A stretch of DNA of 64,000 nucleotides from Martelella lutilitoris. GTDB taxonomy: Bacteria; Pseudomonadota; Alphaproteobacteria; Rhizobiales; Rhizobiaceae. Made by a program: the position numbers and the translations under genes. Positions 9,326 through 18,923 of the stretch are shown one piece after another (the first letter of the stretch is position 1; every line of letters starts with the position of its first letter). The notes below the pieces were generated by a model. That model saw only the letters and a program-made list of their open reading frames with translations. It had not been told where the DNA came from and did no database searches. The DNA lies in contig NZ_CP066786.1 of the NCBI RefSeq assembly GCF_016598595.1, forward strand, positions 519,501 to 583,500, given 5' to 3'.

Positions 9326-10012
9326 ATGGGAAACGAACTCGGCAAGCCGCCGGAAAAGAGCGGCAACGGGGATGGTGCGCGAGGACGGAGCGTCACGCGT
9401 CGCGGCTTTGTGCTGCGCGCCGTTCTGGTCGCAGCCCTTGCCGTGCTGATGGCTTTTGGCGGTGGCTTCGCCTGGTTTACCGTCAGAGTTCTCACCGAAA
9501 GGCCGCCGCCGATCTACGAGACCGATGCGATCGTGGTGCTCACCGGCGGCGCGCGCCGTATCGATGAGGCGCTTCTTCTGCTGGCCGAGGGCGCAGGGGA
9601 GCGACTTCTGATTTCCGGGGTCAATCCCTCGACAACCTCGGAAAGCATTCGCAAGACCACGGGCGGCGACAGCCAGTTGTTCGAATGCTGCGTCGATGTC
9701 GGCTACGAGGCGCTCGACACCTATGGCAATGCGGTGGAGACCCGCAAATGGATCGAGGAGCACGGATACCGGCGCGTCCTGGTCGTCACCAGCGCCTATC
9801 ACCTGCCGCGCGGTCTGTTCGAACTGCGCCATATCGATCCCGACACGGTGTTCGTCGGCTATCCGGTGCCACTGGGCGAGGGGAGCGGCCCATGGTATGA
9901 GAATCTGCGTTATGTGAAGGTGCTGGGCTCGGAATATCTCAAATTCCTGGGCGCGCATGTGCGCGCGGTGACCGGACTTCGGGTGCTTCGCCCGGCAGAG
10001 CAGGAAACATGA
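9326..10012 (+). CDS. YdcF-family (DUF218) membrane protein
   Basis: 228 residues with one hydrophobic N-terminal segment (about 25-50) followed by the DUF218 domain. The DAIVVLTGGARRIDEAL motif begins the domain, and the conserved VVTSAYHLPR stretch lies near residue 155. The fold is associated with envelope functions (SanA, ElyC relatives), but the biochemical role is unresolved. The ATG at 9326 is used because GGAAGG precedes it; the upstream TTG is weaker. The stop overlaps the plsC start in an ATGA junction, and ftsEX lies just before, so ftsE-ftsX-ydcF-plsC look like one envelope-related unit. Confidence 0.86.
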   Translation: MGNELGKPPEKSGNGDGARGRSVTRRGFVLRAVLVAALAVLMAFGGGFAWFTVRVLTERPPPIYETDAIVVLTGGARRIDEALLLLAEGAGERLLISGVNPSTTSESIRKTTGGDSQLFECCVDVGYEALDTYGNAVETRKWIEEHGYRRVLVVTSAYHLPRGLFELRHIDPDTVFVGYPVPLGEGSGPWYENLRYVKVLGSEYLKFLGAHVRAVTGLRVLRPAEQET

Positions 10013-10812
10013 AAACCATGGGCGTCCTCCGCTCCCTTGCTTTCAATACGGCCTTTTACGTCGGCACGGCGCTGAGGATGATCGTGCAGTCTCCCTATTA
10101 TTTCTCGACCTCGCGCGAAAACGCCTATCGCGTCGTCGTCCAGGGCTGGGGGCGTTTCGTCAACCGGCAGATGCGCTTCTGGGTCGGCACGACCTTCGAG
10201 ATCGAGGGGCTGGAGAATATTCCCGACGGACCCTGCATCATCACGCCGAAACACCAGTCCGCCTGGGACACCATCATGCTGCTCCCGTGGATCCCGGATT
10301 CCGTCTTCATGCTGAAGCGCGAACTGATCCAGATGCCGCTCTTCGGCTGGTATCTGAAGAAACAGCGGCAGATCGCGGTCGATCGCGCGGCAAGCGGCCG
10401 GGCGATGGCGGATGCGATCAAGCGGACGAAGGCCGAGGTTGAAACCGGCCGGCAGTTGATCATCTTTCCCGAAGGCACGCGACGTCCGCCTGGCGCGGAG
10501 CCGGACTACAAGCGCGGCATCCAGATGATCTATAGCGGCCTTGCCGTGCCGGTCGTGCCGGTGGTCATGCATCCGGGTCTGTTCTGGCCGCGCGGCAATT
10601 TTCGCCGCCAGAAGGGACATTTCAAGGTGCGGGTCCTGCCGGCGATCCCGCCGGGCAAGCCGCCGAAAGCCTTCTTTGCCGAACTCGTCGAGACCATGGA
10701 GCGGGAAAGCAACCGGCTGCTTCTGGAGACCGTCGCCGAAAACCCTCATCTGGATCTTCCCGAGGTGACGCGAAAGCGCGTCGCGGAACTGAAGGCAGCA
10801 GAAGGGCTTTGA
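10009..10812 (+). CDS. plsC: 1-acyl-sn-glycerol-3-phosphate acyltransferase
   Basis: Adds the second acyl chain to lysophosphatidic acid at the inner membrane. The catalytic HX4D motif is KHQSAWDT (about residue 81-88), the substrate-binding FPEGTR motif is present near residue 156, and a hydrophobic N-terminal segment precedes them. The 267-residue length is normal. It is coupled to ydcF by a four-base overlap and converges on chaC. Confidence 0.92.
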   Translation: MKTMGVLRSLAFNTAFYVGTALRMIVQSPYYFSTSRENAYRVVVQGWGRFVNRQMRFWVGTTFEIEGLENIPDGPCIITPKHQSAWDTIMLLPWIPDSVFMLKRELIQMPLFGWYLKKQRQIAVDRAASGRAMADAIKRTKAEVETGRQLIIFPEGTRRPPGAEPDYKRGIQMIYSGLAVPVVPVVMHPGLFWPRGNFRRQKGHFKVRVLPAIPPGKPPKAFFAELVETMERESNRLLLETVAENPHLDLPEVTRKRVAELKAAEGL

Positions 10813-10818
10813 GGTCGC

Positions 10819-11361
10819 TCAGCCGTGCCTGGGGCGCGGTTGCTCGTTGAGCAGGAGCCTGGCGACCGATTCCAGCGCCGCATCGCCGATGCGCATCTGT
10901 TTCAGGTGGTCTACGGTGTTCAGCACATAGTCGCGGTTCGGACCCGACTGGCCGTGGCCGCGCCGCACGATATCGGCCGCCCTGTCGATATCCACCTTGC
11001 CCGCATATTGCTTGTGGGAATGGTCGACCACATAGGTGACGGCGGGAACGGTGTTGCCATTGTCGAGCCGGACCGGCAGGACGAGTTCGCGATAGACCCT
11101 CGTCACCAGTTCGCGCGCGCGCAGATAGGCCATCACCGCCTCCTCGTCATCATTCCTCGCGGCGAAGGCGACGCCCTCGCAAAAGCCGCCGCGGTCCAGA
11201 CCCAGAACGAGGCCGGGCATTTCGGTCGTTCCGCGATGAACGTAGGAATAAACGCAGAGGCTTCTGTGATAGCCGGAAAGACGGGCGTTGACGCGCTTGT
11301 GGTTCGGGAAACCCGGGTTCCACATCAACGAGCCGTAGCCAAAGACCCAGAATTCGTCCAT
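10819..11361 (-). CDS. chaC: ChaC-type gamma-glutamylcyclotransferase
   Basis: A 180-residue member of the ChaC family, which degrades glutathione to 5-oxoproline and Cys-Gly. The N-terminal substrate loop VFGYGSLMWNPGF is diagnostic. The expected catalytic Glu lies in the central region around REL in YRELVLPV or in the EAVMAYLRARE segment; it was not pinned down. It converges on plsC with six bases between the stops, and its start region faces the DUF2125 gene. Specificity for glutathione is inferred from family. Confidence 0.88.
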   Translation of the reverse strand: MDEFWVFGYGSLMWNPGFPNHKRVNARLSGYHRSLCVYSYVHRGTTEMPGLVLGLDRGGFCEGVAFAARNDDEEAVMAYLRARELVTRVYRELVLPVRLDNGNTVPAVTYVVDHSHKQYAGKVDIDRAADIVRRGHGQSGPNRDYVLNTVDHLKQMRIGDAALESVARLLLNEQPRPRHG

Positions 11362-11410
11362 ATGCTATGCCAGACTCCGATTGAAACGTAGGACAGAATG
11401 GGAAGCCACC

Positions 11411-12409
11411 ATGGCAGGTTCAACCCGCACGCGCAAATATCTGAAATGGTCGCTGGTCGTGCTGGTCATCCTCCTTTTGGCCTATGCACTTGGCTGGTTC
11501 TTCATCGCGCGCACGGTCAAGGCCCGCATTTTCGATCTCCTGGAGGGCCAGAGCGGCAATGAGACCGTCGTCAGCTGCGAGGATATCGGCTATCAGGGCT
11601 TTCCCGCAAGCTTCGGCTTTTTCTGTGACAGCCTGCATGTTCGGGACCGGAAGACCGACGCCGTCTTCGATACGCCGCGCCTGCTTGCCGAAGCGCCCGT
11701 CTATGCACCGTGGTCGGTGATGGCGACGGTGACGGGGCCGGCAACGCTCGACAATGATGCCGGCATGATCCTGCGTTCGGAATGGGAACATCTCGGCGGC
11801 AAGCTGATCTACGGCCGCGCCGGTCCGCGTCTGATCTCCTATGATATCGAAGGGCTGACGGCGCGTTTTGCCGCTCCGGAAGGTCGCCAGGGCACGTTGA
11901 CGGCCGAATATGCGCAAGGCCTTGTGCGCGATGATGACGGCGATCTCGATCTTGCCTTCACGGTCACCAACGGCGTCCTTCGGCCGCAGAACAACGCGGA
12001 AGCTCTGCCGGCCGTCTCCGTCAACCTTCTCGCGACCATCGACGACGGCGGGGCGCTTCTGGCCAACAAACAGATCCGCTCCCACGGGCTGCGCGGCAAG
12101 AGCGGCATTCTCAACCAGGCAACGCTTGCCATCGGCGATCGCGCCTCGCATATCGCGATTTCCGGCCGTTTCTCGTTCAACAAGGAGGGCTACCTGGACG
12201 GGCGCTTCAGCGTCGAGCTGACCGGGATCGACGGCATTTCGCAGGTTCTCCAGCTTGCCTTTCCGCAGGTCGCGCGACCGGTCGAGACGGTGACCGGGCT
12301 GATCAAGTCGTTTACCGGCGGACAGCGCACCATGGCGCTCGACGTCCGGGTGAACCAGGGCAGGGCAATGCTGGGCTTCATCCCGCTCGGCCAGATCCCG
12401 CCGGTCTGA
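11411..12409 (+). CDS. DUF2125 membrane-anchored protein
   Basis: 332 residues with an N-terminal membrane anchor (about residues 13-33, SLVVLVILLLAYALGWFFI) followed by a soluble, probably periplasmic, beta-rich domain of the DUF2125 family found mainly in alphaproteobacteria. Two Cys residues, in VVSCEDIGY and GFFCDSL, could form a disulphide. The ATG at 11411 is preferred to the upstream TTG because GGGAAG precedes it. It is divergent from chaC and converges on tyrC. Function unknown. Confidence 0.8.
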   Translation: MAGSTRTRKYLKWSLVVLVILLLAYALGWFFIARTVKARIFDLLEGQSGNETVVSCEDIGYQGFPASFGFFCDSLHVRDRKTDAVFDTPRLLAEAPVYAPWSVMATVTGPATLDNDAGMILRSEWEHLGGKLIYGRAGPRLISYDIEGLTARFAAPEGRQGTLTAEYAQGLVRDDDGDLDLAFTVTNGVLRPQNNAEALPAVSVNLLATIDDGGALLANKQIRSHGLRGKSGILNQATLAIGDRASHIAISGRFSFNKEGYLDGRFSVELTGIDGISQVLQLAFPQVARPVETVTGLIKSFTGGQRTMALDVRVNQGRAMLGFIPLGQIPPV

Positions 12410-12427
12410 CGGGATCGCGGATGGGCC

Positions 12428-13357
12428 TCAACCCTTCTTGTCGAGCGTATGCCGGCCGAAGTCCGGCACGTCCACATCCTGACCTGCCTCGATGATCGAG
12501 CGGCGGACATCGCGCGTGCGGGCGAAGAGTTCGAACAGCTTGTCGCCCTCGCCCCAGCGGATCGCGCGCTGCAGATAGGCGAGGTCTTCGGAAAACCGCG
12601 CCAGCATTTCCAGTATGGCGTCCCTGTTGTGCAGGCAGACGTCGCGCCACATGGTCGGATCGGAGGCGGCAAGGCGTGTGAAGTCGCGGAAGCCCGAGGC
12701 GGAATACTGGATGACTTCCGACTGCGTTACCGTTTCCATGTCGTCGGCGGTGCCGACGATGTTGTAGGCAATGATGTGCGGCAGGTGCGAGACAATGGCG
12801 AGAACCTTGTCGTGGTGCTCCGGCGCCATCCGGTCGACCTTCGAGCCGAGCGCCTGCCAGAATGCCGTAAGCTTCTGGAGCGCATCCTCGTCAACGGCTT
12901 CCGGCGGGGTGAGAATGCACCAGCGTTCCGCAAAAAGGCCCTCAAATCCGGCATCCGGACCGGAATGTTCCGTGCCCGCAATCGGGTGACCGGGAATAAA
13001 ATGCACGCCTTCGGGCACGAAGGGCGTCATCTGGGCGATGACCGAGGCCTTGGTGGAGCCGACATCGGTCAGGATCGCGCCCTTTTTCAGATTGGGCGCG
13101 ATTTTTTCCGCCACCGCGCCGGACGCGCCGACGGGAACGGAGACGATCACCAGATCGGCGCCCCGGACGGCATCTTCGGCCGCAGCCGTATAACGGTCGC
13201 CCAGCCCGAGTTCCTCGGCGCGCCTGAGCGTTTCGGGAGAACGGGTGGAGACGATGATCTCGCGGGCAAGCCCCCTGGCGCGGATGTCGCGGGCAAGAGA
13301 GGAGCCGATCAGCCCGATGCCGATCAGGGCGATGCGTTCAAACATAAAACCGCTCAT
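12428..13357 (-). CDS. tyrC: Prephenate/arogenate dehydrogenase
   Basis: Tyrosine-branch enzyme that oxidatively decarboxylates prephenate (or arogenate). The N-terminal Rossmann motif [17 protein letters not shown] gives the GxGxxG fold, the catalytic His region is [15 protein letters not shown] (about residue 120), and the C-terminal helical domain contains [11 protein letters not shown]. The start overlaps the hisC stop (GCATGAGC), so the two genes are translationally coupled and probably act in sequence in aromatic amino acid synthesis. Preference for prephenate or arogenate cannot be told. Confidence 0.9.
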   Translation of the reverse strand: MSGFMFERIALIGIGLIGSSLARDIRARGLAREIIVSTRSPETLRRAEELGLGDRYTAAAEDAVRGADLVIVSVPVGASGAVAEKIAPNLKKGAILTDVGSTKASVIAQMTPFVPEGVHFIPGHPIAGTEHSGPDAGFEGLFAERWCILTPPEAVDEDALQKLTAFWQALGSKVDRMAPEHHDKVLAIVSHLPHIIAYNIVGTADDMETVTQSEVIQYSASGFRDFTRLAASDPTMWRDVCLHNRDAILEMLARFSEDLAYLQRAIRWGEGDKLFELFARTRDVRRSIIEAGQDVDVPDFGRHTLDKKG

Positions 13358-14478
13358 GCCGCATCCGTTTTGGCTTTGCCGGCCATGAATTCCTTCAGCG
13401 CCGCGATCACGCCGCGATTGGCTTCGTCCGTGCCGACGCTCATGCGCAGCGCGTTCGGAAAGCCGTAGCCGGCAACCATGCGCAGCACATAGCCCCGCAA
13501 TGACAGAAAGCGGTCGGCATCCGGCGCGCGCAGGCCGTCTTCATCCGGGAAGTGGATCAGGATGAAGTTGGTGACGGATGGCGTGACATCAAGGCCGAGC
13601 GCGGTCAGCTCCCGCGTCAGCGTTTCGATCCATTCCGCGTTGAATTCGACGGCTTTCTGGGTGAAGCCGTCATCCTTGATCGCAGCCGTTGCCGCGGCAA
13701 TGGCCGGAGCATTGAGGTTGAAAGGGCCGCGCACGCGGTCCATCGCGCCGACAATCTCCAGCGGGCCGTAAAGCCAGCCGACGCGCAATGCAGCCAGCCC
13801 GTAAACCTTCGAGAAGGTCCGGGTCATCACCACATTGGCGTTCTCGGCGACCAGTTCGAGGCCTGCCTCGTAATCATTGCGGCGGACATATTCGGCATAG
13901 GCCGCGTCCAGCACGAGAATGACATTCTTCGGCAGCCCCGCATGCAGGCGGCGGATCTCGGAGAAGGGCACATAGGTGCCGGTCGGATTGCCCGGATTGG
14001 CGATGAAGACGATGCGGGTCTTGTCGGTGACGGCGGCAAGGATCGCGTCGACATCGACGGTCGCGTTCTTTTCCTTCACGGTAACCGGCGTCGCGCCATT
14101 AGCCATGATCTGGATCTTGTAGACGAGGAAGCCGTGCTCGGTGATGATCGCCTCGTCGCCTTCCCCGAGATAGACGTGGGCAAGCAGACCGAGCAGTTCG
14201 TCCGAACCGTTGCCGCAGATGATGTTCTTCGTGTTGAGGCCGTATTTCGCCGCGATTGCCTCCCGCAGGGCGGTTGCCTGACCGTCGGGATAGAGCGCCA
14301 GATTCTCGCCCGCATTGCGCATCGCCTCGATCGCCTTCGGGCTGGGGCCGAGCGGCGTCTCGTTCGACGACAGCTTGTACACCTTCGCAACACCCTCGAC
14401 ATGGTCCTTGCCGGGGACATAGGCGGCAATATCCATGACACCGGGGCGGGGTGTCGGCTTCATCGACTGATCAGGCAT
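13354..14478 (-). CDS. hisC: HisC-family aminotransferase (histidinol-phosphate / aromatic)
   Basis: PLP aminotransferase of fold type I, 374 residues. The PLP lysine lies in [17 protein letters not shown] (about residue 226), Asp in VLDAAYAEY contacts the pyridine nitrogen, and GNGSDELL and NPGNPTG are present. Because it is coupled to tyrC, the main job is more likely transamination of phenylpyruvate or hydroxyphenylpyruvate than histidine synthesis, although HisC enzymes often do both; this is inference from context. The ATG at 14478 is chosen because GAGG lies eight bases upstream; the ORF extends to a TTG without support. Confidence 0.88.
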   Translation of the reverse strand: MPDQSMKPTPRPGVMDIAAYVPGKDHVEGVAKVYKLSSNETPLGPSPKAIEAMRNAGENLALYPDGQATALREAIAAKYGLNTKNIICGNGSDELLGLLAHVYLGEGDEAIITEHGFLVYKIQIMANGATPVTVKEKNATVDVDAILAAVTDKTRIVFIANPGNPTGTYVPFSEIRRLHAGLPKNVILVLDAAYAEYVRRNDYEAGLELVAENANVVMTRTFSKVYGLAALRVGWLYGPLEIVGAMDRVRGPFNLNAPAIAAATAAIKDDGFTQKAVEFNAEWIETLTRELTALGLDVTPSVTNFILIHFPDEDGLRAPDADRFLSLRGYVLRMVAGYGFPNALRMSVGTDEANRGVIAALKEFMAGKAKTDAA

Positions 14479-14586
14479 AGGAAACCTCGAAAACAACGTG
14501 TGGCCGCAAGAGCCGTTTGAACGGGAGAAGCAATAATGAGGATTGGGCGCTTTGTCGAGGGCGGCCGCCCCGCAGCGGCAAGACCA

Positions 14587-15330
14587 TCAGAAGCGGCTGC
14601 GCGTGGTCGGTACGCCCTGGGGCGCAAGGGCGGGCACCAGAACCTTGCGCGCGGAACGGGCGGCCACCGGCAGGCCCTGATAAAGCCGCTTCTGCGCCTC
14701 GACGATATTGACGCCGGAAAAGGCCGGCCAGAATGTGTGGCCGGACCGTTCGAAACCGGCGCGGAATTTCAGCACCGTCCGGCTTCTCGACGGGGGGAAG
14801 AACAGCGCCTCGGCAAAGGCGCCGGGGGTGAAATTGGTCTCCCGCAGCAGTTCGGTGATCTGGCTCTTGGAATAGGGGCGGCCGTTGCCGAAGGGCGTAT
14901 GCTCGAGCCGTGCCCAGACGCCGCGCCGGTTGGGCGCGACGATGACGAGACGTCCGCCGGGCGCGAGAATGCGCCAGAGCTCGCTCAGGGTCTCGCGCGG
15001 GCTTTCGGTGAATTCCAGCGCGTGCACCATCAGCACCCGGTCGATGGAGGCATCGGGCAGCGGCAGTTCCTCGTCCATGACCAGCGCGGTTGCCGACGCC
15101 GCATGGGCCGGCCAGTTGATCGCGCCCTGGGAGGCAGGCATGAAGGCCATGACCCGTTCCGCATCCGTGCCGAGCCTGTCGAGATAGGGCAGGCAGTAGC
15201 CGAGCCCCACCAGGCGTTCGTCCGGGAGTTTCGGCCAGACAGGCACGAGCGCCATGGCGATGGAATGGGCGGCGAGGCGTCCAAGCCTGGTGTGGTAGAA
15301 GGCGCGAAGGTCAACGATATCGGCGTTCAT
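14587..15330 (-). CDS. Class I SAM-dependent methyltransferase
   Basis: 247 residues of the methyltransferase type 11 family. The usual motif I glycine loop is degenerate (GYCLPYLDRLG near residue 44), while the later motifs are clear: LPLPDASIDRVLMVHALEF (motif II region) and LWRILAPGGRLVIVAPN (post motif). Rhizobial genomes carry this gene near gloB; the substrate is unknown. It lies 108 bp upstream of hisC on the same strand and is divergent from gloB with 86 bp between the starts. Confidence 0.83.
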   Translation of the reverse strand: MNADIVDLRAFYHTRLGRLAAHSIAMALVPVWPKLPDERLVGLGYCLPYLDRLGTDAERVMAFMPASQGAINWPAHAASATALVMDEELPLPDASIDRVLMVHALEFTESPRETLSELWRILAPGGRLVIVAPNRRGVWARLEHTPFGNGRPYSKSQITELLRETNFTPGAFAEALFFPPSRSRTVLKFRAGFERSGHTFWPAFSGVNIVEAQKRLYQGLPVAARSARKVLVPALAPQGVPTTRSRF

Positions 15331-15416
15331 GAGCGAAGTTCAGACGGCCCCGGTTGGACTTGAGATCGCACAGTACTACATTGAAGACGACTGGGTAAGC
15401 AATCGCGAGGCTTGAG

Positions 15417-16187
15417 ATGACTTCACTTCAAATCGCCGTCTTCATGTGTCGTTCGGACAATTACGGGGTTCTGATCCATGATCCGGAAACCAAGAAGACG
15501 CTCAGCATCGATGCGCCTGATGGCGAGGCGGTGATCGCGGAAGCCGAAAAGCGCGGCTGGGTGATTACCGACGTCTTTGCCACCCATCATCACAAGGACC
15601 ATGTCGAGGGCAACCTGCCGCTGAAAGAGCGTTACGACTGCCGGATCGTCGGGCCGGTCGAGGAGGCGGTGGTGATCCCCGGCCTTGACCTTGCCGTCGG
15701 CGAGGGCGACGAACTGGATTTTGCCGGCCACAAGGTCGACGTCATCGAGACGCCCGGCCATACGGCGGGGCATGTTTGCTACCATTTCGTCGATGACGGC
15801 CTGCTCTTTGCCGCCGACACGCTGTTTGCCATGGGCTGCGGCCGTCTGTTCGAACGGCCCGCCTCCGACATGTGGCCGTCGCTGAAAAAGCTTCTGGCGC
15901 TGCCGGACGAGACGGAAGTCTATTTCGGCCACGAATACACGCTCGCCAATGCCAAATTCGCACTCTCGGTCGACCCGGACAATCAGGTGCTGAAGGAACG
16001 CGCCGAGGCGGTGGCCGCGCTGCGCGACGCCGGCGATTTCACCATTCCGACGACGATCGGACTTGAAAAGAAAACCAATCCCTTCCTGCGGGTGGCCGAT
16101 CCCGCGATCCGTGCGAAGCTCGGCATGGCGGAGGCGAGGGACGACGAGGTTCTCGGCGAAATCCGCCGGCTGAAGGACAATTTCTGA
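15417..16187 (+). CDS. gloB: Hydroxyacylglutathione hydrolase (glyoxalase II)
   Basis: Hydrolyses S-lactoylglutathione to D-lactate and glutathione in the glyoxalase pathway. The metallo-beta-lactamase metal motif is [10 protein letters not shown] (about residues 56-65). Further metal ligands are HTAGH near 114, the Asp in [13 protein letters not shown] and the His in FGHEYT. The C-terminal HAGH domain carries NPFLR, which contacts glutathione. The 256-residue length is normal. The stop overlaps the start of the next gene (TGATG). Confidence 0.95.
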   Translation: MTSLQIAVFMCRSDNYGVLIHDPETKKTLSIDAPDGEAVIAEAEKRGWVITDVFATHHHKDHVEGNLPLKERYDCRIVGPVEEAVVIPGLDLAVGEGDELDFAGHKVDVIETPGHTAGHVCYHFVDDGLLFAADTLFAMGCGRLFERPASDMWPSLKKLLALPDETEVYFGHEYTLANAKFALSVDPDNQVLKERAEAVAALRDAGDFTIPTTIGLEKKTNPFLRVADPAIRAKLGMAEARDDEVLGEIRRLKDNF

Positions 16188-16624
16188 TGGCGGGCGCGAT
16201 CACGGCCGAAGCGATCATTGATGCGCTCGACATGAAGCCTCATCCCGAAGGCGGCTGGTTTGCGGAAACGTTTCGCGATGCCGCCGGCGAAGCGGGGCGC
16301 GGCGCTTCAACGCTGATCTATTTTCTGCTGAAAGCGGGCGAGCGCTCGCACTGGCACCGGCTGCTGACGACCGTCGAGGTCTGGCACTATTATGCCGGCG
16401 CTCCGCTGAAGCTGATGGTCTCGCCCGACGGCAGGGCAACCGAGACGATGACGCTCGGGCCGGATATCATGGCCGGCGAACGTCCGCAGGGCGTCATCCC
16501 CGCCGGCCACTGGCAGGCGGCGGAAAGCACGGGTGACTTCACGCTGGTGGGCTGCACCGTTGCCCCCGGCTTTATCTTCGATGATTTCGAACTCGCTGCT
16601 CCGGATTGGGCGCCTGTCGGCTGA
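16187..16624 (+). CDS. DUF985 cupin-fold protein
   Basis: 145 residues matching the cupin_5 (DUF985) family. The signature begins with LDMKPHPEGGWFAET, and HWHRL and EVWHYYAGAPL supply the histidines expected to line the cupin barrel. The function of this family is not established. It shares one base with the end of gloB and is probably translated from the same message; whether this means a link to methylglyoxal or glutathione metabolism is speculation. Confidence 0.85.
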   Translation: MAGAITAEAIIDALDMKPHPEGGWFAETFRDAAGEAGRGASTLIYFLLKAGERSHWHRLLTTVEVWHYYAGAPLKLMVSPDGRATETMTLGPDIMAGERPQGVIPAGHWQAAESTGDFTLVGCTVAPGFIFDDFELAAPDWAPVG

Positions 16625-16631
16625 AAACGCC

Positions 16632-17498
16632 TCAGGCCTTCTTCCGGACGATCATATCGCGCGCTGCGAGAACCGCGCCGCCGGTGATCAGCAGGCAGGC
16701 GACGATCACGCGCCATCCCGGCTCGCCGAAGCGGGCGACGAGGAGCACGATGGTCGACAACAGCGGCGCGGCATAGCTCGCCGCCCCCAGCACCTGAATA
16801 TTGCCCTTCTTCACCCCGTAGTCCCAGGCATAAAAGGCGATACCGACCGGAAACAGGCCGAGGCCCGCGACCGCCAGCCATTGACTTGCCGTCTGCGGCC
16901 AGACCGTCGTCTCAAGCGCAAGGTGGCAGAAAAGCGAGAGCACCGAGGTCGCGAGGCAGAAGCCGGTCACCACATCGGTCGAGACCTTGGAAAAGGAGCG
17001 TGAGACCAGCGAATAACCCGACCATGTAAAGGCGCAGAGGAAGGCGGCGATATAGCCGAGCGCATATTCGCTGCTGATCGTCAGCCCGCCGCCGCGCGTG
17101 ATCAGCAACGCCGTTCCGGCAAAGCCTGCTATCGCGCCTGCGATGTGATGGCCCTTCAGCTTTTCGCCCGGCAGAAGCGCCGAGCCGACAACGATCAGCA
17201 GCGGCCAGAGATAGGCGATCAGACCCGCATCGACGGCGGGCGCGTTGCGCAGCGCGGTGAAATAGAGGAAGTGGTAGCCGAAGAGGCCGGCAATGCCGGC
17301 GATCCACACCTTTGCAGGCTGGCGCAGCGCTCTGCGGCGTTCCGGCCGGGCGATCAGCACCGCAATGCCGGGCAGGCTCGCGATGAGAAAGGCGATGGCC
17401 GAAAGCTGGAACGGCGGCACATCGCCGGAGGCGGCCGTGAACAGGGCCAGAAACGACCACATGATGACGGCAGAAAAGCCGATCAGGGTTGCGCGCAT
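16632..17498 (-). CDS. DMT (EamA) family transporter
   Basis: 288 residues with ten hydrophobic segments and the internal duplication typical of EamA transporters in the drug/metabolite superfamily. The N-terminus (TLIGFSAVIMWSFLALF) and the GYHFLYFTALRNAPAVDAGLI segment resemble the YddG branch, which exports aromatic amino acids in enterobacteria. Substrate is unproven. It converges on the cupin gene and lies 19 bp downstream of the DUF3108 gene on the same strand. Confidence 0.85.
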   Translation of the reverse strand: MRATLIGFSAVIMWSFLALFTAASGDVPPFQLSAIAFLIASLPGIAVLIARPERRRALRQPAKVWIAGIAGLFGYHFLYFTALRNAPAVDAGLIAYLWPLLIVVGSALLPGEKLKGHHIAGAIAGFAGTALLITRGGGLTISSEYALGYIAAFLCAFTWSGYSLVSRSFSKVSTDVVTGFCLATSVLSLFCHLALETTVWPQTASQWLAVAGLGLFPVGIAFYAWDYGVKKGNIQVLGAASYAAPLLSTIVLLVARFGEPGWRVIVACLLITGGAVLAARDMIVRKKA

Positions 17499-17517
17499 TT
17501 GAAATGAAATCCTGGTG

Positions 17518-18294
17518 TCAGACGCCGAATTTCGAGGCGTAGATCGTCAGCTTGCCGATCTTCAGCGGGATCTGGGCCGTGACCGGGGCATAGACGTTCA
17601 GCTCCTCGTTGAAAGCGAACCAGACGACGAGCTCGCGGGTATTGGCGAGATATTCGATGTCGTCATCCATGCGCTCATAGCCCGCGATCGGGCGGAAGCG
17701 GATCGCACAGCCGACGGCCCGGCCGGAAAAGCCCTTGGTGGAGAACGGTTTCGTGCCCGCGGGCGCCAGTTCCAGGTTCAGCCGCGTCTCGCCGTCGAAG
17801 ATGGCGATCTTGTCCTGACAGGGATTTGGTGACGGCGGCAGAAGCAGCGCCGAGATCGGGTCGATGACCCCGCGCAGATGTCTCGCCGTGACGTCAACCC
17901 AATCGTCGCCGCGCGGGCCCGGATCAGGTTCGATCGTCGAAGAGACGACGCGCTTGCGGGCGAATTCCGCGCCGTAGTCGCGTGCGTAATCGCCGTCGCG
18001 GTAGCTCAACTCGAATTCACGCGTTTCCGGGCGGCCGTCCTTCCAGTCGCCCTTGGCATCGACCTTGACCGCGATTGAGGTGAAGAGATTGCCTATACCC
18101 GCCGCCTTGATATCGGCGTTGATCCGGTAATCTCCGTCATTGACCGTGGTGTTGAACACTGCATCGGCGATCTTGATGCCGGAGAAGGCGATGGTATAGA
18201 CGGTCTGCTGCTTGATGTCCTCGGCCCTGGCCGTGGCCGACGCAAAAAGAAAAACCATAGCGATTACAGTCTGATAAATGACGGTTTTTCTCAT
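17518..18294 (-). CDS. DUF3108 secreted protein
   Basis: 258 residues from the ATG at 18294, preceded by GAGAG. The N-terminus is a signal peptide ([24 protein letters not shown]) cut after ARA. The mature part matches DUF3108, a predicted periplasmic beta-strand protein of unknown function; [13 protein letters not shown] near the start is the family hallmark. Two cysteines (PNPCQDK and VGCAIRF) may form a disulphide. It is divergent from rpmB. Confidence 0.82.
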   Translation of the reverse strand: MRKTVIYQTVIAMVFLFASATARAEDIKQQTVYTIAFSGIKIADAVFNTTVNDGDYRINADIKAAGIGNLFTSIAVKVDAKGDWKDGRPETREFELSYRDGDYARDYGAEFARKRVVSSTIEPDPGPRGDDWVDVTARHLRGVIDPISALLLPPSPNPCQDKIAIFDGETRLNLELAPAGTKPFSTKGFSGRAVGCAIRFRPIAGYERMDDDIEYLANTRELVVWFAFNEELNVYAPVTAQIPLKIGKLTIYASKFGV

Positions 18295-18408
18295 GTCGCT
18301 CTCTCGCACCTGTGATATGGTCGTTCCTGCTCACCTGTTTATGTCTCAGGCGGGCTGAAAAAAACAGCGGTAAATTTCAGCGTCCCCGTGAAAAACCGGC
18401 ATCTCGCC

Positions 18409-18437
18409 TTGACCTTTGCGTGCCGCGCGATTATAGA
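18409..18437 (+). promoter_or_regulatory. Sigma-70 type promoter for rpmB
   Basis: TTGACC at 18409-18414 and TATAGA at 18432-18437 are separated by 17 bases, close to the housekeeping consensus. Transcription would begin near 18444, leaving an untranslated leader of about 84 bases before the rpmB start. Position in the DUF3108/rpmB divergent region supports this. Confidence 0.7.
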
Positions 18438-18527
18438 ACCGCAACTTTCCAATTAGCCGCCAATTGGATCGCGGGACTAGGCCGTCCCGTTGTAAGCCGT
18501 TGGCTGAAGACGAGTATAGGTGAAATC

Positions 18528-18824
18528 ATGTCCCGCATGTGTGAATTGACTGGCAAGGGCGTGCTGTCCGGCAACAATGTCAGCCATGCCAACAACAAGA
18601 CCCGCCGCAAGTTCCTGCCGAACCTGTGCCGCGTGACCCTGATGTCGGAAGCCACCGGCCAGAGCTATCGTCTGCGCGTTTCCGCCGCGGCGCTGCGCTC
18701 GGTTGAGCATCGTGGCGGCCTCGACGCATTCCTGATCAAGTCCGGCGAGGGCGAACTTTCGCCGCGCGCCCGCCTGATCCGCAAGGAAATCATCAAGAAG
18801 ACGGCTGAACAGGCCGCCGCCTGA
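18528..18824 (+). CDS. rpmB: 50S ribosomal protein L28
   Basis: Small basic ribosomal protein of 98 residues. [25 protein letters not shown] is not all conserved to the letter, but CELTGK, the [12 protein letters not shown] block and the NLCRVTL strand are diagnostic of alphaproteobacterial L28. The ATG at 18528 follows AGGTGAAATC; a longer frame upstream has no support. It stands alone with its own promoter and terminator, and a transporter gene follows. Confidence 0.96.
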   Translation: MSRMCELTGKGVLSGNNVSHANNKTRRKFLPNLCRVTLMSEATGQSYRLRVSAAALRSVEHRGGLDAFLIKSGEGELSPRARLIRKEIIKKTAEQAAA

Positions 18825-18850
18825 TCGTCAGGCAGCTTTGAAACTGGAGA

Positions 18851-18882
18851 GCCTTGCTGCCCGGCAGTAAGGCTTTCTTTAT
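18851..18882 (+). terminator. Intrinsic terminator after rpmB
   Basis: GCCTTGCTG (18851-18859) pairs with CAGTAAGGC (18865-18873) through one G-T wobble, with C60-G64 closing a three-base loop, and a T-rich run TTTCTTTATTT follows. It should end rpmB transcription just before the riboswitch-like leader. Confidence 0.75.
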
Positions 18883-18893
18883 TTGTCCTCCAA

Positions 18894-18923
18894 CTGGTGG
18901 CATCACCCAGGATAAAAAAATGC
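18894..18923 (+). promoter_or_regulatory. Candidate class I preQ1 riboswitch (translational)
   Basis: A compact H-type pseudoknot can be drawn with the order known for preQ1-I aptamers. P1 is CTGG (18894-18897) with CCAG (18907-18910). The loop begins with T98-G99, the first T matching the conserved U6. P2 is GCAT (18900-18903) with ATGC (18920-18923). The second loop is CAC, ending in C18906 directly before P1, the position of the ligand-pairing cytosine. The A-rich tail GATAAAAAA lies between. P2 contains the yhhQ start codon, and the AGGA ribosome site overlaps P1, so ligand binding should shut off translation. The downstream gene is a queuosine-precursor transporter, the expected target. 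P1 is one pair shorter than usual, and a local GGTG/CACC hairpin competes. Confidence 0.65.

Noticed and set aside
9202..9567. Plus-strand frame before the ydcF start
   Set aside because: Different frame from the supported YdcF start at 9326 and no ribosome site with a sensible product.
18528..18890. Ribosomal L28 autoregulatory or another leader element upstream of yhhQ other than preQ1-I
   Set aside because: The stem at 18851-18882 is fully explained as the rpmB terminator and shows no alternative pairing with the riboswitch.
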